This document shows, one piece after another, positions 33,672-42,341 of a stretch of 64,000 nucleotides of DNA (position 1 is the stretch's first letter; each line of letters opens with the position of its first letter). This stretch comes from Pseudomonadota bacterium (lineage in GTDB: Bacteria > Pseudomonadota > Alphaproteobacteria > Rhizobiales > Xanthobacteraceae), in NCBI GenBank assembly GCA_018971625.1, contig JAGXAJ010000008.1, positions 16,484 to 80,483 on the forward strand. Direction: 5' to 3'. The notes under the pieces were generated by a model, which searched no databases, had not been told where the DNA came from, and saw only the letters and a list, made by a program, of their open reading frames with translations. Made by a program: the position numbers and the translations under genes.

Positions 33672-33711
33672 GCCGGATTCCCACGATATCACCCAATCTC
33701 AGCAATCCGGC
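33672..33711. promoter_or_regulatory. GCCGGATT...AATCCGGC inverted repeat upstream of the dctA remnant
   Basis: gccggatt (33672-33679) and aatccggc (33704-33711) are exact reverse complements separated by 24 bases. They lie 69-108 bases before the dctA remnant start and just upstream of a sigma-54-like element. Their position suits an enhancer site such as those used by DctD, but the assignment is inference. Confidence 0.35.
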
Positions 33712-33723
33712 CCGGTGTTTGTC

Positions 33724-33739
33724 CGGCACGATTGTTTGC
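33724..33739 (+). promoter_or_regulatory. Sigma-54-like -24/-12 element with spacing one base too long
   Basis: cggcacgattgtttgc resembles TGGCACG-N4-TTGC but the gap between the GG and GC pairs is 13 rather than 12. Rhizobial dctA genes use sigma-54 promoters activated by DctD, and this element lies 41-56 bases upstream of the remnant ATG. The off-by-one spacing suggests the promoter has decayed with its gene. Confidence 0.4.
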
Positions 33740-33779
33740 GCTGAAAAGCGCTGGCTCAATCGATACGGGGAGCGGTTCA

Positions 33780-33968
33780 ATGTCAACCATTTCGGCGATT
33801 GTGGTAGGCGGGAGAAAACCTCTTTACCAATCACTTTTCGTACAGGTTCTGGTCGGCTGCTGTCTGGGTCCTCGATCGGTCCGCAGCAACATGCGCGCGC
33901 CGACCCCCGGCATCGGCAGCATTTCGAGATCGACGAATTGCTCGAAATTCTCGGTTGCCTCGTGCTGA
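33780..33968 (+). pseudogene. dctA: dctA (C4-dicarboxylate transporter) N-terminal remnant
   Basis: Translation from the ATG at 33780, with GGGGAG upstream, gives MSTISAIVVGGRKPLYQSLF and VQVLV, which matches the start of DctA (KPLYQSLYVQVL). Similarity stops after about 25 residues; the remaining frame (GCCLGPRSVRSN) is unrelated and ends at 33968. Intact DctA has about 440 residues and imports succinate, malate and fumarate. Only the first helix region survives here, so no transport is expected. Confidence 0.65.
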
Positions 33969-34137
33969 TGTTTGATGGCGAACCGGCCTGTGAGGTGCGG
34001 ACCGGCGAAACCTACCTTACTGAACCGGAGCCACATGACGAGACATCGAGAAAGGCACACGGCAACATCGCGGTCGCGGGCAGACGACAGCTCCTCGCCG
34101 AGCGCTCAGGATGGCCTGAAATCGAAGGCTGCGATCC

Positions 34138-34656
34138 TTATTTCACGAGTTTCAGCACGGGCGGGAAACGGCGGTGGCTGCTTTGCGCGCCCTCCGGAGG
34201 GGCATCGTTCTGCGTCATGGCGTCGCACAAAGCCTTCAACTCAGCATCTCCAATCCGGTTGAGCTTCATCCGGAGTTGGAGGATCGCAAGCGAGAGCAGT
34301 TGCGCGGTCTCCGGATCGGCATTGACAAGCAGCGCCGCCCTGCACTTCTCAAGTGCGGCAAGAACCGAATGTGATCGTCGTTCAGAACTGGACACCAGCG
34401 TTTTTCCATGACCAAGCGTGCGAATAAAAGCCGGGGCGATCCTGTCGGCTAGTTCATATACCTCGCCGTAAAGACCGGAATCTTGCCAACAGCGCGAGGA
34501 TTTCCCTGCGCCGGCGCATACCGTCAAGCCTGCGGCCCGACGAAGCATCGCACAGCGAGGTGACTTTATGATTGCGGTGCAACGCGTCAAACATAGGCAA
34601 GCCCATTGGCCAGCAAATCTCAGCAAGCACCAAGCCGCCGCAGCATTGGCCCCCAT
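34138..34656 (-). CDS. Hypothetical protein (possibly frameshifted)
   Basis: The C-terminal 110 residues look protein-like: YGEVYELADRIAPAFIRTLG, LAALEKCRAALLVNADPETA and LKALCDAMTQND, with regular amphipathic helices. The N-terminal 60 residues look non-coding. A second frame reads MRRRREILALLARFRSLRRG up to exactly the point where the good part begins, so a one-base shift near 34460 may have split one gene. Function unknown, no domain recognised. It is placed between the dctA remnant and the XRE gene. Confidence 0.4.
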   Translation of the reverse strand: MGANAAAAWCLLRFAGQWACLCLTRCTAIIKSPRCAMLRRAAGLTVCAGAGKSSRCWQDSGLYGEVYELADRIAPAFIRTLGHGKTLVSSSERRSHSVLAALEKCRAALLVNADPETAQLLSLAILQLRMKLNRIGDAELKALCDAMTQNDAPPEGAQSSHRRFPPVLKLVK

Positions 34657-34977
34657 CGCCGCGACCCGGATGGTGGTACGGTACCCGTCGGACCATCGTC
34701 AAGCAAAACCGTTGGGTTAAAAGCGCCGGTATTAACGTATTCTAATTCCGCAAGCAAATTGCTGCACACGGGAAAATAGTACCGCTGACATTTTGCTATC
34801 ATCCCGCCCCGAGAGCAATCAAATTACGGGTACGCGACATATGACCAACTAGCTCGCGGAGGTTTTTAACCCTACAAGGTACCCGTGGTTCAAGGACGAA
34901 TTTAATGCAGTATATAAAGGTCCAACCTTGCCCCCGTTTGTTCGCGGGCTTCTCGACCCAAGGACGGTAAAAACAGA
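34657..34977. other. Intergenic region without recognised gene
   Basis: About 320 bp, more AT-rich towards its right end (aatttaatgcagtatataaa), which probably contains the promoter of the XRE regulator gene at 34978. No conserved protein fragment, repeat copy or RNA gene was recognised. Confidence 0.5.
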
Positions 34978-35373
34978 ATGAATAAATCAGCGGCAAAGAA
35001 GATGAAGCAGCGCAGTGCCGGCAAGCCCGATATTGAACTGGGCAAGCGGATTAGGCTACGACGCGTCGAGCAACGGATCTCACAGGCTGAACTTGGCGAC
35101 CAACTGGGTGTCAGCTTTCAGCAGGTCCAGAAATATGAGAAAGGCGTCAACCGGGTTGGCGCCGCTCGTCTCCAGCAGATCGCGACCGCGCTCGACGTGC
35201 CCGTCACGTTCTTTTACGACGGCGACGGCAAGGCGCGCGAAGTTGAAAGCCTGCTATTTCTCGATAGCTCGTTCAGCCTCAGGCTGCTGCGGGCCTACAG
35301 CAAGATCAAGGATCAGACCGTCCAGCGTCAGCTGGTGTCTCTGATGGAATCGATCGCCGCGAATGAGGACTAG
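34978..35373 (+). CDS. XRE-family helix-turn-helix transcriptional regulator
   Basis: A 131-residue protein. The HTH spans about residues 20-75: IELGKRIRLRRVEQRISQAE, LGDQLGVSFQQVQKYEKGVN and RVGAARLQQIATALDVPVTF, the standard Cro/CI pattern. The C-terminal 50 residues (LLRAYSKIKDQTVQRQLVSL) are helical and may dimerise. Such regulators are multi-copy in Bradyrhizobium. Targets are unknown; both flanking genes are broken. A terminator-like hairpin follows the stop. Confidence 0.9.
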   Translation: MNKSAAKKMKQRSAGKPDIELGKRIRLRRVEQRISQAELGDQLGVSFQQVQKYEKGVNRVGAARLQQIATALDVPVTFFYDGDGKAREVESLLFLDSSFSLRLLRAYSKIKDQTVQRQLVSLMESIAANED

Positions 35374-35379
35374 CGCGCG

Positions 35380-35404
35380 ATCCGCCAAGGTGCCGGCGGA
35401 TTTT
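35380..35404 (+). terminator. Probable rho-independent terminator after the XRE gene
   Basis: ATCCGCC (35380-35386), loop AAGGTGCC, GGCGGAT (35395-35401), then TTT. The stem has 7 perfect base pairs and lies 6 bases after the XRE stop codon. The T tract is short, so efficiency is uncertain. Confidence 0.55.
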
Positions 35405-35565
35405 GCCTTTGGATCGTGCGTCGTTCGGTTCGGCGCATGATCGACGTCACTCTGGGACTCGCAATCCGGCGATGACAGCACGGCCGTTGCGCGCGACTTG
35501 CAACACTGCCACCGCACGACTTCGGTCACGCTGTTGCTGATGGTGCCCGGACAAAAAGCCGAGCC

Positions 35566-36090
35566 CTACAACGCAGCCAGGACGGCTCTCGCGACATCTG
35601 CGGTGCCGTTACTGCCACCGAATTCCATCGGCGTGATGCCATCAGCATAGGCCTTGTCGACGGCGCGTTCGATGCGTTCGGCGGCCTCCGTGGCGCCTTC
35701 CAGACCATGCTTGTCGGCGAGCCAATCCAGCATCATCGCGGCTGACAGGATCATCGCCGTTGGATTGGCTTTGCCCTGCCCCATGATGTCTGGCGCGGTA
35801 CCGTGACACGGCTGGAACACCGCGTGGCGATCGCCAACGTCGGCGGACGGAGCCATGCCCATGCCGCCGATCAGGCCGGGACAGGATGTCGCCGAACATG
35901 TTCTCCATCACCATCACATCGAAATCCCAGGGCCGCTTGACCAGCCACGCCGAGCAGCCCTCATGCGTCGTCAGCCACCGATATCGGCAACGTGGCTCCG
36001 CCACCGGCGCTTTCCGGTGACGGTTGCGATCTCATCCAAGGCCGCAGTCCTGAAGATCGATCACCGTGCGCTCGACGGGCCCGCGCGCCA
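35566..36090 (-). pseudogene. Isocitrate/isopropylmalate-type dehydrogenase remnant, frameshifted
   Basis: One frame gives MGMAPSADVGDRHAVFQPCH, GTAPDIMGQGKANPTAMILS and DWLADKHGLEGATEAAERIE, the C-terminal third of the beta-decarboxylating dehydrogenase family (isocitrate, isopropylmalate or tartrate dehydrogenase). A second frame supplies the preceding KRPWDFDVMVMENMFGDILS; one extra base after GDILS breaks the join. Further upstream only scraps in other frames (ERTVIDLQ, ALDEIATVTGKR) can be read. The N-terminal substrate region is gone. Which member of the family it was cannot be settled. Confidence 0.75.
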
Positions 36091-36115
36091 GCACAGGACG
36101 TTGTCTGCCTGGCGT

Positions 36116-37447
36116 TTACTGCACACGCCGCGTTTCCGGCATCACCAGCCAGATCATTGCAAGGCCCAGCGCCGCGATCCCGGCCAGACCAGTAAAGGCG
36201 ATGCCGCTGCCGAATTTGTCGCTGACAAAGCCGGCCAGCCCCGTACTGAGCGAGGCACCGATGCCGGTCGCAGTGCCGACGATGCCCTGCGCCAGGTTGA
36301 AATGCCCGCTGCCAAAGGCGACGTCGGCGACGATCAGCGGCACCATCACGCTAAACACTGCGGCCGTGATGCCGTCGAACACTTGAACCATGACCAGCAC
36401 GTAGGGATCGCTAACCACCGCAAACAACAGCCCGCGGATCGCCAATGCCGCAAAGCCGATCAGAAGCAAGGGCCGGCGGCCCCATTGCTGCGCCTTGCGC
36501 CCGACCGAGGGCGAGGTCCAGGCCACGATGGCCTGAGGCACGACAATGCACGCCGCGATCAGGACCGTCGCCCAGTCACTCGAACGGGTGGTAACGACGC
36601 CGGCCATCAACGGCAACATCGCGGCGTTAGCGAGTTGCAGCAGCAAGATTGCGGCGGCGAAGATCAACAGCGCGGGCTTCCGGATCAACCGCAAGACGCT
36701 GGTGGCATTGACGTCCTCGACTTCGCGTACGACCGCGCCGTGCGCCCTTGTCGCGTCGACGTCACGCTCGCGGATTCGCACGAGCGATAGCAGCGCGGGT
36801 ACCGCGAGAACGAACGTGACGATGAAAACCGAGCGGCTGGATAGCAAATGGCCGACGGTGCCCATGATGGCGGCTGCGATACCGTTGCCGAGCGAAGCAA
36901 AGCGCGCATTGCGCCCAAGCCGCTCGCCGATCGCGAACGGGCCGACCAGGCCGAGGCTGATCGCGGCGATTGCCGGGCCCAACACGCAGCTCGCCCCGGC
37001 GTGCAACGTCGCGGCGGCGGCGACAACCGGGAAGATCGGCCACAGCGCGTAACTCAGCGCGCTCAGCCCGATACCAGCGACCGCCAGTCCGGCCACCAGC
37101 CGTTCGGAGCGCGCGGCATCGACAATGGCGCCGCCCGGCATCTGCCCGATCAGGCCGACGATGCCGCCGATCGAGAGCACGAAGCCGATCTCGGCCTGGG
37201 TCCATTTCTGCGTCGTCAGATAAACCGCGACGAAGGGACCGAAGCCGGTCTGCACGTCAGCGAGAAAGAAGATGAACCAGTCGAGGCCACGCAGACTTTC
37301 AGCGGAGGGAGAGGGTCCAGTCGGTGGCAAAGGCCCGTTGCTTTCGCCGCCGACCGGTCGCTTCCGATCGTCGCCATCAATCCGGTCCGGCGAGGGTTTG
37401 GGTGCGTCCGCAAACAGGATATCCCCTCCGCCTGCTCTATTGCTCAT
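36116..37447 (-). CDS. MFS transporter
   Basis: A protein of about 443 residues with 12 predicted helices after a polar leader of about 50 residues. The conserved loop 2-3 region is GGIVGLIGQMPGGAIVDAAR and loop 8-9 is WTSPSVGRKAQQWGRRPLLL. Probably an exporter of small molecules; substrate unknown. The start is taken as the ATG at 37447 (MSNRAGGGDI), which overlaps the end of the PRC-barrel gene by 11 bases and so would be translationally coupled to it. Confidence 0.85.
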   Translation of the reverse strand: MSNRAGGGDILFADAPKPSPDRIDGDDRKRPVGGESNGPLPPTGPSPSAESLRGLDWFIFFLADVQTGFGPFVAVYLTTQKWTQAEIGFVLSIGGIVGLIGQMPGGAIVDAARSERLVAGLAVAGIGLSALSYALWPIFPVVAAAATLHAGASCVLGPAIAAISLGLVGPFAIGERLGRNARFASLGNGIAAAIMGTVGHLLSSRSVFIVTFVLAVPALLSLVRIRERDVDATRAHGAVVREVEDVNATSVLRLIRKPALLIFAAAILLLQLANAAMLPLMAGVVTTRSSDWATVLIAACIVVPQAIVAWTSPSVGRKAQQWGRRPLLLIGFAALAIRGLLFAVVSDPYVLVMVQVFDGITAAVFSVMVPLIVADVAFGSGHFNLAQGIVGTATGIGASLSTGLAGFVSDKFGSGIAFTGLAGIAALGLAMIWLVMPETRRVQ

Positions 37448-37952
37448 CGAATTGCAGCGGTTGCAAGCTGCCGGAAGCGCCCAGCACCACAATCGGCGAA
37501 TCTTCCTTGTATTCGGGCGCCGCCTTTACCTGATCCTTGGTCAATTCGAGCGTGATAGCATCGCTCTTGTCGGCGACGCGGCCAAATCGCAATGCCTTCC
37601 AGTCGACCACGATCTTTCGGCTGCCAACGCCGAGGAAACCGCCGAAATCGATCACCGCGGCGCGAACCGTGCCGCTGCGATCAACGATCACGTCAACGAT
37701 ATGGCCCATGTCCTCATTTGCGGCGCTGCGGACGTCGCGACCCAACACACCATGGGCCTCTCTCGCGCCGATGATGGTAACCGAAGCCGGCGGCGCGGGT
37801 GCTTTCGGAGCGGCCGGGGGTGTGGCTTTCGGCGGCGGTGCAGGCGGGGTAGTATTCGGTTGTGGCGTATCGTCGGCAGCACGAACCGCTACCGCCGCAA
37901 GTAGTACGGAAAGCAGGATCGCAAGCGGCGTGGACAGACGTTTGGCTCCCAT
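37437..37952 (-). CDS. Secreted PRC-barrel domain protein
   Basis: A protein of about 171 residues: signal peptide (STPLAILLSVLLAAVAVRAAD), a Pro/Ala-rich linker of about 40 residues, and one PRC-barrel (NEDMGHIVDVIVDRSGTVRA, IDFGGFLGVGSRKIVVDW). PRC-barrel proteins of this kind are periplasmic; the function is unknown. It starts 27 bases after the stop of the debranching-type glucosidase and overlaps the MFS gene. I chose the ATG at 37952 since the eight codons before it add nothing. Confidence 0.85.
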   Translation of the reverse strand: MGAKRLSTPLAILLSVLLAAVAVRAADDTPQPNTTPPAPPPKATPPAAPKAPAPPASVTIIGAREAHGVLGRDVRSAANEDMGHIVDVIVDRSGTVRAAVIDFGGFLGVGSRKIVVDWKALRFGRVADKSDAITLELTKDQVKAAPEYKEDSPIVVLGASGSLQPLQFDEQ

Positions 37953-37979
37953 GGGGCCTCCTCGAAACAACCGCAAGCT

Positions 37980-40181
37980 TTAGTGCGCGAGCACGATCGA
38001 CACCCGGATCTCGCCGCACGTGCGCAATACTTCCAGCGATACCTCCTCCTCGTGACGACGCACCCGAAGATCGACGCTGGAAGCGCCAAGCCGAAGATCG
38101 CGCAGCACCACTTCGCTGAGAAAAGCCGGCAGGCGCGGGTTGCGCAGGCGGATCTCGCCATTTGCGGCGTCGAATTCCAGGCCGAGGGCCGCTTCCAGCA
38201 GCGTGAAGGGCGTCGCGCTGGCCCAAGCTTGCGGCGCGCAGGCAACGGGATAGAGCGTCGGGCCGCGGCCCTTCTCGCGCCGGAAACCGCAAAACAATTC
38301 CGGCAGCCGACGCAGATCCATGTAGGTCGCGGCGTCGAACAATGCGCGAAACAAATGGGCTACCGAATGCTTCAGGCCATAGCGCGCCAGCCCAAGCGCG
38401 ATCAGCGCATTGTCGTGCGGCCAGATCGAGCCGTCATGATAGGACATCGGATTGTAGCGAGCCTCGCCGCGCGCCACGGTGCGGATACCCCAGCCGGTGA
38501 AAAAATGTGGCCGCATCAAATCCGCGGCAACCAGCCGCGCCCTGTCGTGCCGGATCATGCCGCTGAACAGCAATTGGCCCGCGTTCGAGGTCCGCACCCG
38601 GCACGGCTCTTTGTTGCCATCCAGCGCCACGGCGTAGGTGCCCAGTTCATCGCACCAGAACGCATCCTCGAAACGTTGGGCCAGTCGTCCTGCTTCGGCT
38701 TCGAGCTTTTTCGCCATATCGCGCTTGCCGAGACGCAGCGCGCAGCGCGCCGCCAGGCGCTTGCCGGCGAAGACATAACCTTGCACTTCTGCCAGCGCGA
38801 TGTAGCCTTCGGCGAGCCGGCCGTCGGCGTGAAAGATCGCATCGAACGAGTCCTTCCAGCCCTGATTGGCGAGACCCTGCTCGGACGCACGCTGATATTC
38901 GATGAAACCGTCGCGATCGGGATCGCCCGCGCCGTCGATCCAGCGCAGCCCGGCTTCGATCGCTGGCCACAATTCGGCCAGCGTCTCTTCATCATCGGTC
39001 CGCTCGACATAGAGACCGGCCAGCAGCACGAACAGCGGCGTCGCATCGACACTGCCGTAATATTGCGCGAACGGCACCTCACGCAGTGCCGCCATCTCGC
39101 CACCGCGCATTTCATGCAGGATCTTCCCGGGCTCCGCATCGGCGAGCGGATCGACGGCCTTGGCCTGGTAAAAGGCAAGCCGCTTGAGTACACCGCGCGC
39201 GACCCGTGGATCGATCCACAGCATTTGCAGCGCCGTGATGATGCCGTCGCGACCAAATGTCGTGGAGTACCATGGAATGCCGGCGTAGGGATATCGTCCC
39301 TGCGGCGTATCGGTCATCAGCATGTTGAGGTCGGCCATCGACTGGCACAGCACCTCGTTGAAGATGTTGTTCGAGGTTTCGACGCTGGTTGCGCCGTCGT
39401 TGGATCGCCGCATTTCACGGCGATGCGCCAACAGGCCGCGGAAGAACGGGACCGGTTTGGCCGCGGCCGGCTTGTTGCAGGACACCGCGACAAACAGCGA
39501 ACTCGCTTGCTGCGGAGCGAGCTCGAAGTGATAGGTCGCGGCATTGATCCCAAGCCGCGTCGGCCTGGGATAGAAATGCAGCGCTGTATGGCGAGACTCG
39601 CCGTCGAGGCCGCGATAATCGAGCTGCACGTCGGATGGCCCGAGCAATTTGCTCGAGCCGATGCCGCGGCGCGGACGTTTTTCACCGCGCACTTCAAACA
39701 GGTCCGCGAAATCGTTGTCGAACAGCAGCGTCAGATCGAAGCTCGCAGGATCGCCGCCGTGGTTCTGCAGGCCGATACGCTGGTAGGCCGTGCCGCGCCA
39801 TAGGAAGATGCTGCGGACGATGTGCAGCATGTCCTTTTGCAACACGATGTGGCAGTTGCGATAGATGTCGGGATTGGTGAGATCGACCGTCAGCGATGAA
39901 TTGTCGTCGCGCAAGCTCGATCCCAGCAGCAGCGGCTGCACATCGTCCAGCGCCAGTTCGAGCCGGGCGAGATAGCGGGTGTCGGCGCTGAACAGGCCGT
40001 CAGGGCCACCGGCGGATGCGCCGATGTCGCCATGGCTGTCGAGCACGATAAACGTGTCGTCGTGTTTGAGCGAGCGCCGCGGCCGTGCCGCGGGACCGGT
40101 CATCGGGATGTAGAACGGAGATTCCGCGACCGGTTGGGCGGTCCGGACTGCTGCGACCATACTTGTGACTTCGACTGGCAT
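37980..40181 (-). CDS. Amylo-alpha-1,6-glucosidase (glycogen debranching-type)
   Basis: A 733-residue protein with the GDE_N_bis N-terminal domain (KHDDTFIVLDSHGDIGASAG, GLFSADTRYLARLELALDDV) and an (alpha/alpha)6 glucosidase domain (PYAGIPWYSTTFGRDGIITA, MSYHDGSIWPHDNALIALGL). The Asp in GRDGI and Glu/Asp residues of the second block probably form the acid/base pair. No signal peptide, so it acts on cytoplasmic glucans or glycosides. It is flanked on the same strand by an ABC exporter upstream and PRC and MFS genes downstream. Exact substrate is uncertain. Confidence 0.88.
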   Translation of the reverse strand: MPVEVTSMVAAVRTAQPVAESPFYIPMTGPAARPRRSLKHDDTFIVLDSHGDIGASAGGPDGLFSADTRYLARLELALDDVQPLLLGSSLRDDNSSLTVDLTNPDIYRNCHIVLQKDMLHIVRSIFLWRGTAYQRIGLQNHGGDPASFDLTLLFDNDFADLFEVRGEKRPRRGIGSSKLLGPSDVQLDYRGLDGESRHTALHFYPRPTRLGINAATYHFELAPQQASSLFVAVSCNKPAAAKPVPFFRGLLAHRREMRRSNDGATSVETSNNIFNEVLCQSMADLNMLMTDTPQGRYPYAGIPWYSTTFGRDGIITALQMLWIDPRVARGVLKRLAFYQAKAVDPLADAEPGKILHEMRGGEMAALREVPFAQYYGSVDATPLFVLLAGLYVERTDDEETLAELWPAIEAGLRWIDGAGDPDRDGFIEYQRASEQGLANQGWKDSFDAIFHADGRLAEGYIALAEVQGYVFAGKRLAARCALRLGKRDMAKKLEAEAGRLAQRFEDAFWCDELGTYAVALDGNKEPCRVRTSNAGQLLFSGMIRHDRARLVAADLMRPHFFTGWGIRTVARGEARYNPMSYHDGSIWPHDNALIALGLARYGLKHSVAHLFRALFDAATYMDLRRLPELFCGFRREKGRGPTLYPVACAPQAWASATPFTLLEAALGLEFDAANGEIRLRNPRLPAFLSEVVLRDLRLGASSVDLRVRRHEEEVSLEVLRTCGEIRVSIVLAH

Positions 40182-40254
40182 TGATGACCTCGCGCGGTTT
40201 CCCCTCGGCCTCTGCGATCAACGCACTAGGACTCAACTCGTCATCCGCGCAAGC

Positions 40255-42018
40255 TCAAGCCGCATGCGTCGCCAGGCGGCTCATTTCCTGCGTTACCAGT
40301 TCGCGATAAGGCCCCTCGCCCTGCATCAGACGGTCCGGCGGCCCGTCCTCGATGATCCTGCCGGCCTTCAGCATCACCACCCGATCGAAATTGCGCAAGG
40401 TCGCGAGCCGGTGCGCGATCGCGATCACGGTACGGCCGCGCATCAGCCGGCCGAGCGCCTCGCGAATCGCTTCCTCGGATTCGCTGTCGAGGGCGGCCGT
40501 GGCCTCATCAAGTAACAATATCGGCGCGTCCTTCAGGAAAGCACGCGCGATCGCGATGCGCTGGCGCTGGCCGCCCGACAACTTGACGCCGCGGTCGCCG
40601 ACCATGGTCGCAAGCCCCTGGGGAAGCGTTTCGACGAAATCGCACCTTGCCGCGATCGCCGCGCGAAGCACCTCGTCGTCGGTCGCGGTCGGCCTGCCAT
40701 AACGAATGTTTTCCAGGATCGACCGCTGAAACAACGAGATGTCCTGCGGCACTACCGAGATCGCCTCACGCAGGCTTTGCTGCGTGACTCGCGAAATATC
40801 CTGGCCATCGATGGTGATGCTGCCTTGCTGCACGTCGTAAAATCGCTGCAGCAGCACGAACAGGCTGGATTTGCCGCCGCCGGACTGTCCGACCAGTCCG
40901 ACCCGTTGTCCGGCCTGCAGGCGCAGGCTGAATCGGTCGAACACCTTGAGGCCGCCGGGATAGCGGAACGACACATTGTTGAACGCAATCGCCGCCCCCG
41001 CCTTGACCAATGGCTCAGCCTCGGGGTGATCGTTCAGCTCGTGCGGCAACAGCAGCGTCGCGATCGCCTCCGTCAGCCGCGCGACATGCTGGGTGACGTC
41101 GACTAACGCCACTGCGAGATCGCGCGTGGCGCTCAGAATGGAAATGCCGAGCGTGCAGACCAGCACGACATCGCCCGTGGTGGCGGCGCCGCGTTGCCAC
41201 AGCATGATGGCCCACGCCAGCAGGGCGACGGTCAGCATGACGGTAATTCCGGCGTGGAGGATGCGCAGTTTTTCGAGATAGCGCAGGCTGCGCCCGCGAG
41301 CGGTCAGCTCCCGGTTGACCGTCGCGTCGAACCGATCGTGCTCGAAAGAGAGGCCGCAGAACGCGCGGACAAGAGGCATATTGTTGATGACGTCGACCAT
41401 CTCGCCGTCGACCGCCGCGGCCTTGTTGGCGAAATCGTCATGCAAGGGTTTGCCGGCGGCCGCGAGATGGAACATCGCCATCACCATCGCGCCGGCGACG
41501 ACGATCAGACCCGCCGCCATCGGCAGGCTGACCGTTCCGATCAGGGCGATCGCCGACATGGTCGCCATGCAGGGCGGCAGCACATTCCAGACGAACATGT
41601 TCTCCACGGTGAAGACCGCATTGGACGTGGCGGTAATACGGCTGGTGAGCATGCCCGGCAGCCGGTCGGAGAAGTAGCTCGGCGAATGCCCGGTCAGATG
41701 ACGGAAGATGTCGCGGCGCAAATCACCCGTCACTCCCACAAATGTGAAGCTCGCGGTCCAGCTCGCGATCCGCCACAAAAAATTGTCGGCGGCGATCAAT
41801 GACATCAGAAAAATGAACGCCAGCCACACACCCCCGGCCCGAGCCGAACCGGCCGACAGGTTATCGACCAGGTACTTCACGCCATATTGCGTGCCTACCG
41901 AACAGGCAACCGCGGCCATTACGGCGGCCAAGATCGCGACGTGGGCTGCCATTCGCTGGCGAAGATAACGCATCACAAATGGAAAAGGACGATGGGCGTA
42001 TCCTGAAAGACTATCCAT
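40255..42018 (-). CDS. ABC transporter, fused permease and ATPase (exporter type)
   Basis: A protein of about 587 residues: six helices in the first 310 residues, then an ATPase domain with Walker A GLVGQSGGGKSSLFVLLQRF, signature LSGGQRQRIAIARAFLKDAP and Walker B ILLLDEATAALDS. It acts as a homodimer or heterodimer exporting lipids, glycans or drugs. The start is probably the ATG at 42018 (MDSLSGYAHRPF), which lies in a 16-bp tandem duplication covering the start region. It precedes the glucosidase gene by 73 bp on the same strand. Confidence 0.92.
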   Translation of the reverse strand: MDSLSGYAHRPFPFVMRYLRQRMAAHVAILAAVMAAVACSVGTQYGVKYLVDNLSAGSARAGGVWLAFIFLMSLIAADNFLWRIASWTASFTFVGVTGDLRRDIFRHLTGHSPSYFSDRLPGMLTSRITATSNAVFTVENMFVWNVLPPCMATMSAIALIGTVSLPMAAGLIVVAGAMVMAMFHLAAAGKPLHDDFANKAAAVDGEMVDVINNMPLVRAFCGLSFEHDRFDATVNRELTARGRSLRYLEKLRILHAGITVMLTVALLAWAIMLWQRGAATTGDVVLVCTLGISILSATRDLAVALVDVTQHVARLTEAIATLLLPHELNDHPEAEPLVKAGAAIAFNNVSFRYPGGLKVFDRFSLRLQAGQRVGLVGQSGGGKSSLFVLLQRFYDVQQGSITIDGQDISRVTQQSLREAISVVPQDISLFQRSILENIRYGRPTATDDEVLRAAIAARCDFVETLPQGLATMVGDRGVKLSGGQRQRIAIARAFLKDAPILLLDEATAALDSESEEAIREALGRLMRGRTVIAIAHRLATLRNFDRVVMLKAGRIIEDGPPDRLMQGEGPYRELVTQEMSRLATHAA

Positions 42019-42035
42019 GTGAAAGACTATCCATG
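42004..42035. repeat. 16-bp perfect tandem duplication over the ABC gene start
   Basis: tgaaagactatccatg is repeated head-to-tail (42004-42019 and 42020-42035). It duplicates the start codon and the first codons of the ABC transporter; since 16 is not a multiple of 3 the second ATG is out of frame with the first. Confidence 0.95.
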
Positions 42036-42341
42036 TAGCTGACAACCCGTTGTGAAGAAGAGGAAATCTTATCCGGACGCGCTGGTTTCGATCGATCGAT
42101 TAAATATTCCCGGCAGTTCCGCGCGCGATGCGTTCGCCGCGCCATCATTCTGCCCCGGCAACCACGGCAAAAGTCTGATCGGAGGGGATGGCATCAGCAA
42201 GGCCCTGATGTGGAAGATGTGCGTACGAACGAGTGCACGTTCTGGGAACTTCGCAGGCGCGGAAACGTTCCCTGTGCGGCCTGCCTATGTCGGCCACAAA
42301 GTGGGGCTTTTCCATACATGATCATGACAGGAGACGGATAG

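Noticed and set aside
37983-39803. 606-aa plus-strand ORF
   Set aside because: Antisense to the glucosidase; no signal peptide, domain or motif.
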